From assembly GCA_046152925.1 (NCBI GenBank), contig JBJXFX010000050.1, positions 1-41,795 of the forward strand: a stretch of DNA of 41,795 nt, read 5' to 3'. Shown in pieces: positions 16,198 through 22,894 of the stretch; the stretch's first letter is position 1; each line of letters opens with the position of its first letter. Origin of the DNA: CAMAUF01 sp046152925. GTDB lineage: Bacteria; Chloroflexota; Dehalococcoidia; Tepidiformales; Tepidiformaceae. Position numbers and translations under genes: made by a program. The notes under the pieces were generated by a model. That model was not told the DNA's origin. It saw only the letters and a program-made list of their open reading frames with translations, and searched no databases.

Positions 16198-16404
16198 CTA
16201 TCGTACCCGCCCCTGGTGGTACGAGCCGTCGTTTATCGGCTCATCGATGAAGAGGTCGCCGTTCCGGATTTTGATGTTGAACCCGCAGGCAGGGTTCGTG
16301 CAGACCCATGCCTTGTAATGGATCGGCGCACCCTGGCTTCCGAAATCCGAGAACGGCACCAAATCCCCGTCGTCGCACTTGCGGCACTTTGGCAGATCCC
16401 ACAT
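16198..16404 (-). CDS. Small zinc-ribbon protein
   Basis: A 68-residue protein with CRKC at residues 7-10 and CTNPAC at about 35-40, the spacing of a zinc ribbon with a CxxC and a CxxxxC knuckle. The C-terminus is polar (IKIRNGDLFIDEPINDGSYHQG). GGAGGTG upstream supports the ATG at 16404, and TAGGAT further upstream may be a -10. The partner or nucleic-acid target is unknown. Confidence 0.75.
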   Translation of the reverse strand: MWDLPKCRKCDDGDLVPFSDFGSQGAPIHYKAWVCTNPACGFNIKIRNGDLFIDEPINDGSYHQGRVR

Positions 16405-16514
16405 CCGCGCACCTCCCTTGCCGAGGCGGCATCCTACAGGGCGTCCGATCGCCCTACAAATGCAGACCTGACCGGTGTGGCGGCGAGGGGGTCTGGCTCG
16501 GCCCGGCTGCGCGG

Positions 16515-16724
16515 TTAGACGGCTGGCTTGTCCGTGCTGTCGTTCCGCGCCTGTGTGCGGGCCGCGTCATCCCGCAGTTCGCCTTCCATCTGGTCGCGCA
16601 TCTTCTTCTGGCTGATCGCGTCCGCTTCCCGCGTGTCGGGCAGGTGGAATGCCCGCTTGTCGGGGTTCTGTTCCAGCCATTCGGCGTGCGTCCGGCGCTT
16701 CAAGAGCTTGTCGAGCCACTTCAT
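16515..16724 (-). CDS. Hypothetical 69-aa charged protein
   Basis: I do not recognise the family. The protein is highly charged and probably helical: MKWLDKLLKRRTHAEWLEQNP, then acidic and basic residues alternating to the end. A strong GAAGGAGGG lies upstream of the ATG at 16724. The amphipathic basic N-terminus (WLDKLLKRR) could associate with a membrane; that is inference. It lies between the zinc-ribbon gene and the ABC-2 permease gene, all on the minus strand. Confidence 0.6.
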   Translation of the reverse strand: MKWLDKLLKRRTHAEWLEQNPDKRAFHLPDTREADAISQKKMRDQMEGELRDDAARTQARNDSTDKPAV

Positions 16725-16810
16725 GTGGGCCCTCCTTCGATCGCGCGGCGGCCTTCCGCATCGCGACCCACATCCATCTTACAGCGCAATCGCACGCTTT
16801 ACTCAGCGTG

Positions 16811-16842
16811 TGAAGCCCTCGGAACTCGGAACTCGCTACTTC
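16811..16842. repeat. CCGAGTTCCGAG-type repeat abutting a stop codon
   Basis: On the minus strand this begins with the last bases after the permease TAG stop and reads GAAGTAGCGAGTTCCGAGTT and onward. It matches the words in the 4386-4414 and 25738-25756 tracts. Confidence 0.6.
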
Positions 16843-17724
16843 CTAATCCTGAATGTCCCGCCGGTTGAACCGCACGAACGTGGCCGCCAGAAAGAGCGCC
16901 ATCCACGCCGCGAGAAACGCCGTCGCCCTCCACAACGGTGGGCCGCCGCCTTCGATGATGAACGGCCCGCCGCCGGAAGCGAAAATCCCGTTCGCGCGCA
17001 TCACCGCATCGATATTTTCGCTGAACAGCCCCTTCGTAATCGCCCTCGGCCACCCATCCGTCAACGAAAGCAGGCCGATAAAGATCTGCTCGCTGAAGAA
17101 CAGTCCCAGCGACGCCCCCACCGCCTGCCCCGCCGACCGCCAGACGTTGCCCACGAGCACCGCCAAGAACACGAACGGCAGGATCACGAACACCGTCCGT
17201 GCCAGCCCCGCGACCAAGCCCCAGCCCCAGGCGAGGTCGACCGTCCCCCAGCGCAGGTCGTACGACAGCGTCAGGATCACGCTCGCCGCCATCGCGGCCA
17301 GCAGCCCGGTAACCGCCACCGCGACCGTGAAGCCTGTCACGACGGCCAGCTTCGCCGCCAGGAAGTGCCAGCGCCGCACCCCACGGCTCACCGCCACCCC
17401 GACTGTCCGCCAGTCGTATTCGTTGCCCATCACCGTCCCCGCGAACACGACGCAGATGATCGTCGCGAAAAAGCGCTCGACCGCGAGCCCATACGGCACC
17501 GCGTTCCGGAACGACACCCCGGCCCGCACCGCCACCCAGACGAGCGCCTCGTCTGGCCGGCCGCCGGCGCCCTCGCGCAGCCGAAGCCAGAGCCCCAAAT
17601 AGACCAGCCCGACGAGCACAACGATCATCGCCAGGCAGATCCAGGTCATCCGCCGGCGCACCGTTTTGAATACTTCGGCCCGCAGCGCAGTGCGCAGGCC
17701 GCCGATCGTGTCGCCTTCAAACAC
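16843..17724 (-). CDS. ABC-2 type transporter permease
   Basis: A 293-residue membrane protein with about six hydrophobic segments: about 30-50 (MTWICLAMIVVLVGLVYLGL), then segments near 85-100, 125-150, 165-185, 200-220 and 255-275. A basic N-terminus (AEVFKTVRRR) is typical of ABC-2 permeases. The start overlaps the end of the ATPase gene by 8 nt, so the two make one exporter. ABC-2 exporters move drugs, lipids or polysaccharides; the substrate cannot be deduced. Confidence 0.88.
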   Translation of the reverse strand: MFEGDTIGGLRTALRAEVFKTVRRRMTWICLAMIVVLVGLVYLGLWLRLREGAGGRPDEALVWVAVRAGVSFRNAVPYGLAVERFFATIICVVFAGTVMGNEYDWRTVGVAVSRGVRRWHFLAAKLAVVTGFTVAVAVTGLLAAMAASVILTLSYDLRWGTVDLAWGWGLVAGLARTVFVILPFVFLAVLVGNVWRSAGQAVGASLGLFFSEQIFIGLLSLTDGWPRAITKGLFSENIDAVMRANGIFASGGGPFIIEGGGPPLWRATAFLAAWMALFLAATFVRFNRRDIQD

Positions 17725-18643
17725 CAGGCTGTCCCTCGCTCCCTGTCACGGCGAAGAACGCCTCTTCCAGCGTCGGCTGGTGCGGCCGCAACACCGAGGC
17801 ATACACCCCGCGGGCGCCGAGAAACGCGTTCACCGGCCCACCCTCGGCCGCGGCCTCGCGGATCCAAAGCGCCCCGGGCCGCACCTCCACGCGTCCCGCC
17901 CACTGCGAATCCGCCAACAGCGCCGCCGCCCCCGCCAAGTCCTCGACGACGACCTCCAAAGAGTCCCGGCGCCCGAGAATTTGCGAAATCGCCCCCGCCG
18001 TCACCACCCGCCCGCGCTGGAAGATCGCCACCGCGTCGCAGACCTGCTCAACCTCGTGCAGCAGGTGGCTGCAGAGCAACACCGTCCGCCCTTCGCGCGC
18101 CAGCTCCGGGATCAGCTCGCGCACTTCGCGCGTCCCCTGCGGGTCAAGCCCGTTCGTCGGCTCGTCCAGCACGATCAGCTCCGGGTCATGCAGGATCGCG
18201 GCGGCGATCCCGAGCCGTTGCTTCATCCCCAGTGAGTAGTGCTTGAACCGGCGATGCGCGGCGTCCTCCAGGTGCACCCGCTCCAGCGCCCGCTCGATCC
18301 GTGCCGGGTCGCGCGCCGGCCGGTATTCGTCCAACAGCCGCAGGTTGTCCCGCCCCGAGAGGTAGGGCACGAACGCCGGCGATTCCACCACCGACCCAAC
18401 CCGCCGCAGGAGCGCGGGCCCATGCCGGTCCAGCGCCTCCCCGAAGAGGCGCACCACCCCAGCGTCCGGCCGCGCCAACCCCAGCAACATCCGCACGGTC
18501 GTCGACTTTCCCGAGCCGTTCGGACCGAGAATCCCGTAGACCGTACCCGCCGGGATCCGCAGGTCAACGTGGTCGACCGCCAGCACCTCGCCAAAGCGCT
18601 TTGTCAGGCCGGTCGCTTCGATCACATCGGAGGGTTGGGGCAC
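17717..18643 (-). CDS. ABC transporter ATP-binding protein (ABC-2 exporter)
   Basis: A protein of 308 residues from the GTG at 18643. Walker A GPNGSGKST is at residues 40-48, the signature YSLGMKQRL follows the Q-loop region, and Walker B is LIVLDEPTNGLD. The last about 80 residues form the C-terminal domain seen in bacitracin/nodulation-type exporters. The start is chosen because the GTG has TACGCT 6 nt upstream, the pattern found at other starts here. A second GTG at 18694 would add 17 low-complexity residues. It powers the adjacent permease. Confidence 0.9.
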   Translation of the reverse strand: MPQPSDVIEATGLTKRFGEVLAVDHVDLRIPAGTVYGILGPNGSGKSTTVRMLLGLARPDAGVVRLFGEALDRHGPALLRRVGSVVESPAFVPYLSGRDNLRLLDEYRPARDPARIERALERVHLEDAAHRRFKHYSLGMKQRLGIAAAILHDPELIVLDEPTNGLDPQGTREVRELIPELAREGRTVLLCSHLLHEVEQVCDAVAIFQRGRVVTAGAISQILGRRDSLEVVVEDLAGAAALLADSQWAGRVEVRPGALWIREAAAEGGPVNAFLGARGVYASVLRPHQPTLEEAFFAVTGSEGQPGV

Positions 18644-18649
18644 CGAAGG

Positions 18650-18655
18650 AGCGTA
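18650..18655 (-). promoter_or_regulatory. Candidate leaderless -10 element for the ABC exporter
   Basis: TACGCT on the minus strand, 6 nt before the GTG at 18643. It helps decide between two GTG starts. Confidence 0.4.
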
Positions 18656-18737
18656 CCAGCACCGTCGCCCACCCGCTCCGCATTCAGACTCCACAAAGCC
18701 GCAAGCGTCGGCAAGCGGGCTGTTCCACGCAGTCTCC

Positions 18738-18764
18738 GGACTAAGGACTAGGGACTAGGGACTA
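18738..18764. repeat. 7-bp tandem repeat GGACTAG, about 3.9 copies
   Basis: Four consecutive units, GGACTAA then GGACTAG twice then GGACTA, lie between the ABC ATPase gene and the EVE gene. The last unit provides the TAG stop of the EVE gene on the minus strand. ACGCAGTC, also found in the other repeat blocks, lies at 18727-18734. Confidence 0.85.
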
Positions 18765-19214
18765 CTGCCCGCCACCAGCCCGCTCCAAATCCCCCAACAA
18801 CATCGCAAAATCCGCCTCCGGCACCTCGTGCAGGTTCCCCTGATACGCCAGCGTCCAATTCGCCCGCGGCCACTTCTGCGTCCAGGTAAACCGCTCGTGA
18901 TACGGCTCCGCGTCCAGCCACTTTGCCTCGTCCAGGATCAGCACGGGCTTGATCCCCACCCGGAACGGGTACAGCTCGTCCGGCTTCTTCGAGCTCGTCC
19001 AGACGCGCGTCTGCTCTTCGACCACTGCCTCCGTGATCTCCACGGCCCCCGCGAACTGCTTCTTCCCCGTCACATAGAACGCCATCTTGTCGCCCGGCTG
19101 GACCGCTTTCGCCATGTTCCGCCGCGTGCTCTTGAACCCGTGCCGCGTGAACCCCAGATCCTTCGTCTTGTCGAAAATCTCCAAGCCACCAACGACGATC
19201 CAATACCGAGCCAT
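18762..19214 (-). CDS. EVE domain protein
   Basis: A 150-residue protein that is almost entirely one EVE domain (PUA-like fold). It begins ARYWIVVGGLEIF and shows GFKSTRRNMAKAVQPGDKMAFYVTG and the FAGAVEIT strand, all typical. EVE domains bind modified bases in DNA or RNA and are often found with restriction systems. GGGAGG precedes the ATG at 19214; a longer frame upstream is low-complexity. It is close to higBA and a type III restriction system. The stop codon lies within a 7-bp tandem repeat. Confidence 0.87.
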   Translation of the reverse strand: MARYWIVVGGLEIFDKTKDLGFTRHGFKSTRRNMAKAVQPGDKMAFYVTGKKQFAGAVEITEAVVEEQTRVWTSSKKPDELYPFRVGIKPVLILDEAKWLDAEPYHERFTWTQKWPRANWTLAYQGNLHEVPEADFAMLLGDLERAGGGQ

Positions 19215-19351
19215 GGCGCCCTCCCCAAAACCGTTCGCGAACACGAGGATACCCCATCCACCCGAGCCTCGGTCCGAACACCCCTGGATGTCCCACGCCT
19301 GCATCGCGAGGCCGCACGTCTGCGCGGACGCCATCGCCTCCGCGACCTGGG

Positions 19352-19726
19352 CTAATCGTCAGCGACCGCCCGGCTCTCGTCGTACTCGAGGCGCCTCACC
19401 GTGCGGGCGATCTCCTCGCCCGCCCGGTCAATCGCGAGATCGAGGTCGTATTGCGTCTGCAGGCCCATCCAGAATTCGGCAGAGACGCCGAAGAAGCGCG
19501 CCAAGCGGAGCGCCGTGTCGCCCGTGATCCCGCGGCGCCCCAGCACGATCTCGTGGACTCGGCGCGGTGAAATCTTGAGCTCCTGGGCGAGCCGGTACTG
19601 ACTCATCCCGAGCGGCTTGAGAAATTCTTCGAGCAGCATCTCGCCGGGGTGGAGCGGCGGAAGTTCGCTCGCGAGCTCTTCCCCACCCGAATCAGTGATA
19701 GTCAACGACCTCGACTTCGAAGGCAT
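19352..19726 (-). CDS. higA: HigA-type antitoxin
   Basis: A 124-residue protein with the LHPGEMLLEEFLKPLG motif of HigA antitoxins, followed by an XRE helix-turn-helix (MSQYRLAQELKISPRRVHEIVLGRRGIT, residues 41-68). It should neutralise HigB and repress its own operon. The ATG at 19726 overlaps the end of higB by 35 bp, as usual in higBA pairs; an upstream start would overlap further. Gene order is toxin first. Confidence 0.88.
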   Translation of the reverse strand: MPSKSRSLTITDSGGEELASELPPLHPGEMLLEEFLKPLGMSQYRLAQELKISPRRVHEIVLGRRGITGDTALRLARFFGVSAEFWMGLQTQYDLDLAIDRAGEEIARTVRRLEYDESRAVADD

Positions 19727-19973
19727 CTCCACCCTCCCACCGAAAGCAAACTCTCCACTGCTGGTTGATGCGGACACTGTGCTGCCCCTCGCGGTCGCCC
19801 CTCAGACGCTCCAGCCGGTTGCCCGGGAGGAGCGCCAAGTCGTTGAGATTGCGAGCTTGGTGAACCGCTCTCAGCGCCCGCTGAGCCGGCCGCCGGATTT
19901 CTGGAGGCATCCGGCGCACCTCGCGGCCGCGAAAAAGAAGTTCCGTCTCCGCATCCCGGAACGACCGGATCAC
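19692..19973 (-). CDS. higB: HigB-type toxin (RelE superfamily mRNA interferase)
   Basis: A 93-residue protein of normal length. It starts IRSFRDAETELLFRG, has the core LNDLALLPGNRLERLRGDREGQHSVRINQQWRVCFRW and ends EVEVVDYH, matching HigB toxins that cleave mRNA on the ribosome. The conserved basic residues R57 and R60 and the SVRINQQWRVCF strand are intact, so the toxin is probably active. The start is GTG at 19973 with TACGAT 6 nt upstream. HigA overlaps its 3' end. Confidence 0.9.
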   Translation of the reverse strand: MIRSFRDAETELLFRGREVRRMPPEIRRPAQRALRAVHQARNLNDLALLPGNRLERLRGDREGQHSVRINQQWRVCFRWEGGDAFEVEVVDYH

Positions 19974-19979
19974 TCCGCC

Positions 19980-19985
19980 ATCGTA
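19980..19985 (-). promoter_or_regulatory. Candidate leaderless -10 element for higBA
   Basis: TACGAT on the minus strand, 6 nt before the GTG start of higB. No Shine-Dalgarno sequence is well placed. Confidence 0.4.
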
Positions 19986-20078
19986 ACGGACTGCGATATG
20001 CCCTGCTACCGGGAGCGGTCAGCGGGGCCGTCCCCTACCATGGTTCAGACAATCACGGACCCACCTCGGAGCCCCACC

Positions 20079-20882
20079 ATGAGCATCCTCGATAACTTCC
20101 GCATCGACGGACACGTCGCCGTCGTCACCGGCAGCGGCAAAGGCATCGGCCGCGGCATCGCCATCGCCCTCGCCGAAGCCGGCGCCAGCGTCGCCGTCGC
20201 CGCCCGCCGCAAAGACGACATCGACGAAGTCGTCGGCCAAATCCAGGCCCGCGGTGGCAAAGCCATCGCCGTCCCCACCGACGTCAACGAACCCGGCGCC
20301 ATCGAACATCTCGCCCAGGCCACGACCGACGCCTTCGGTAAGCTCACCATCTGGGTCAACAACCACGGCGGCAACCGCGACGGCAAGCTCGTCACCCTCG
20401 ACGACTACGAAGAGTCCGAGATGGAGTGGATGCTCCACTTCAACTTCGTCACCGCCTGGAAGGGCGCCAAAACCGCCGCCAAGCTCATGCCCCCCGGCAG
20501 CTCCATCATCAATATCACCTCCGGCGCCGGCCTCAACGCCGCCCCGCGCACCGGCGCCTATGGCGCCGCCAAGGCTGCCATGAACAACATGACCCAGACC
20601 ATGGCCGTCGAGCTCGCCCCCAAACGCATCCGCGTCAACGGCGTCGCCCCCGGCCCCGTGCCCACTGAGATCTTTACGAAGACCTTCCCGCTCGACGAGG
20701 CTGGGTTGGCCGCGATGGGCGAACGCCTCGCCGTCGGCCGCCTCGGCACCCCCGAAGACATCGCCGCCTGCGTCCTCTGGCTCGTCTCGCCTGCGGGTTC
20801 GTGGGTCACGGGCCAAACGATCGCGGTCAACGGCGGCCACGTCCCCGGCTCGATGGCCGTCCGCCACGACGAGCACAAGTAG
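20079..20882 (+). CDS. Short-chain dehydrogenase/reductase (SDR 4)
   Basis: A classical SDR of 267 residues. TGSGKGIG is at residues 17-24, S148, Y161 and K165 in YGAAK. AARRKDD after beta-2 (R43, R44) points to NADPH. The usual NNAG is replaced by NNHGG at 94-98, an uncommon change next to the active site. NGVAPGPVPTE and GQTIAVNGG are as in 7-alpha-hydroxysteroid-type enzymes. The ATG at 20079 follows GGAG; an ATG at 20040 would add 13 residues. It lies between higBA (divergent) and the type III system. Confidence 0.9.
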   Translation: MSILDNFRIDGHVAVVTGSGKGIGRGIAIALAEAGASVAVAARRKDDIDEVVGQIQARGGKAIAVPTDVNEPGAIEHLAQATTDAFGKLTIWVNNHGGNRDGKLVTLDDYEESEMEWMLHFNFVTAWKGAKTAAKLMPPGSSIINITSGAGLNAAPRTGAYGAAKAAMNNMTQTMAVELAPKRIRVNGVAPGPVPTEIFTKTFPLDEAGLAAMGERLAVGRLGTPEDIAACVLWLVSPAGSWVTGQTIAVNGGHVPGSMAVRHDEHK

Positions 20883-20922
20883 CGGGCTCGTCGCGTAGAA
20901 TCGGCCCGACGGAGGGCGGCCG

Positions 20923-22892
20923 GTGGTCGAGTTGGTCTGGGAAGGCAAGTACGATGCGAACGGCCGCCGCGTGCCGCCGCTCAAGGTCGCGCTCCCCTTC
21001 CAAACGGTCGAAACGGTCAACGAGAGCGCCCAGCAGCGCCAGCGCCAGTTCGACCTGTTCAGCACAGGCCGCGACCCCGAATGGCGCAACCGCCTCATCT
21101 GGGGCGACAAGAAGTACGTCCTGCCCTCGTTGTTGCCCGAGTTCGCGGGCAAGGTTGACCTGATCTACATCGACCCACCGTTCGATACCGGCGCCGACTT
21201 CTCGTTCACCGCGGACCTGCCGGATAACCCTGACACCGACGATGACGAAGCGATCTCGTTCACGAAGCGCCCGTCCATGCTCGAAATGAAGGCTTACAGG
21301 ACACATGGGCAAGTGGTCTGGACTCCTATGTTCGATGGTTGAGCGAATCATTACGAGTGGCTCGCGAACTCGTGTCGGAGCAAGGAAGCTTTTTCCTGCA
21401 CTTAGGAGTCAACATCGCCTCCTATCTCAGGCCAGTTTTGGACGAATTGTTCGGTCCAACATCCTACACTAACGAGATAGTTTGGAAGCGTTCGGCTGCC
21501 CATAGTGATATCGGCCAAGGTGCCAGTCATCTCGGCCGACTTCACGATGTGATATTTTGGTATCGTAATTCCGTGACATCGACCGTTAGAATGGTCTACG
21601 AGCCGTACTCTGATGATTACGTTCGTTCCTTCTATAAGCACGTGGACCCGGATTCTGGTAGGCGCTATGCCCTGGACAATACGAGCGGTCCTGGTGGCGC
21701 TCGAAAAGGCAATCCTTATTATGAATTCAAAGGCGTGACGAAGTATTGGCGATACTCTCAGTCAAAAGTGGTCGCTTTATATGATGAAGGGAGATTAATT
21801 CGTTCCAAAGACGGTTCAGACTGGCGTTACAAGAGATATCTCGATGAGATGCCTGGAGTTCCGATTCAGGACTTGTGGTTGGACATTCCGCCCCTTCAGA
21901 GTCAGAGTCCCGAGCGAACAGGCTACGACACTCAGAAACCTGAACGCTTGCTGGAGCGAGTGATCAACCTCGCCTCCAACCCCGGCGATCTCGTCCTCGA
22001 TTGCTTCTGCGGTTCGGGCACCACGCCGGTCGTTGCCGAGAAGCTTGGCCGCCGCTGGATCGCCGCTGACCTCGGTCGGTTCGCGATTCACGTCACCCGC
22101 AAGCGGCTCCTCGGCATTCCCGAGGTCAAGCCGTTCGACGTCCAGAACCTCGGCAAGTACGAGCGCCAAGCCTGGCAATCCGCAGAGTTCGGCGCCCCCA
22201 AGGACGAAACCCTCCAGACCTACCGCCGCTTTATTCTGGACCTCTACCACGGCGAGCAGACCGGCAGTCAGCGGTACCTGCACGGCCTCAAGGCGGGCCG
22301 CTGGGTCCATGTCGGCGAAGTGGACTCGCCGATTGCCCTCGGCGACCTCCGTGCCATCTCCATCGAGCTTCGCGCCACCGGAAACAACCGGGTCGATGTC
22401 CTCGGCTGGGACTTTGCCTTCAACACCAACGAAGAAGGCAAGGATCTCATGCGCCAGGCGGGCGTCGATGTCCGCTTCCTCAAAATCCCGCGCGAAGTCC
22501 TCGAAAAACGCGCCGTCGAGCAGGGCGACATCGTCTTCTTCGAACTCGGCGCTCTCGGCGTCGCCACGGAAGTCGACGGGCGAAGCCTGACGGTCACGCT
22601 CACCGACTTCGTGATCCCGCTCGACGACCTGCCAGCCGACGTACGCGCGCATGTCTCGCACTGGTCGCAGACGCTCGACTACTGGGCCGTCGATTGGGAC
22701 TACCGCGGCGACGCGTTCCACAACCAGTGGCAGTCCTATCGCACCCGCAAGGACCCGAAGCTGGCGCTCTCCGCACGTCACACCTACGACGAGCCCGGCG
22801 ACTACCGCCTGATGGTCAAGGCCATCGACATCCTTGGCAACGACACCACCAAAATCGTCGAGGTCCACGTCCCAACGAGCGGAGGGAAGTAG
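20923..22892 (+). CDS. Type III restriction-modification methyltransferase Mod, frameshifted
   Basis: A beta-class adenine methyltransferase. Motif IV (DLIYIDPPF, DPPF at residues 84-87) comes before the target-recognition domain and motif I (LDCFCGSGTT, near 21990-22025), the order of type III Mod proteins. The gene is in two frames. The first runs from the GTG at 20923 (GGAGG upstream) to a stop at 21342; the second covers 21301-22892. Adding one G at about 21299-21301 gives YRDTWASGLDSYVRWLSES, the expected continuation. Bases 21300-21960, covering the target-recognition domain, are clearly A+T-richer than the flanks. The C-terminal about 55 residues look PKD-like (HTYDEPGDYRLMVKAIDILGNDTTK). 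Res follows 2 nt later. Either the lesion is real, leaving Mod inactive, or it is a sequencing error. Confidence 0.87.
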
Positions 22893-22894
22893 CC

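Noticed and set aside
18748..19317. Second minus-strand frame over the EVE gene
   Set aside because: The other frame carries the EVE motifs and ribosome-binding site; this one is a shadow.
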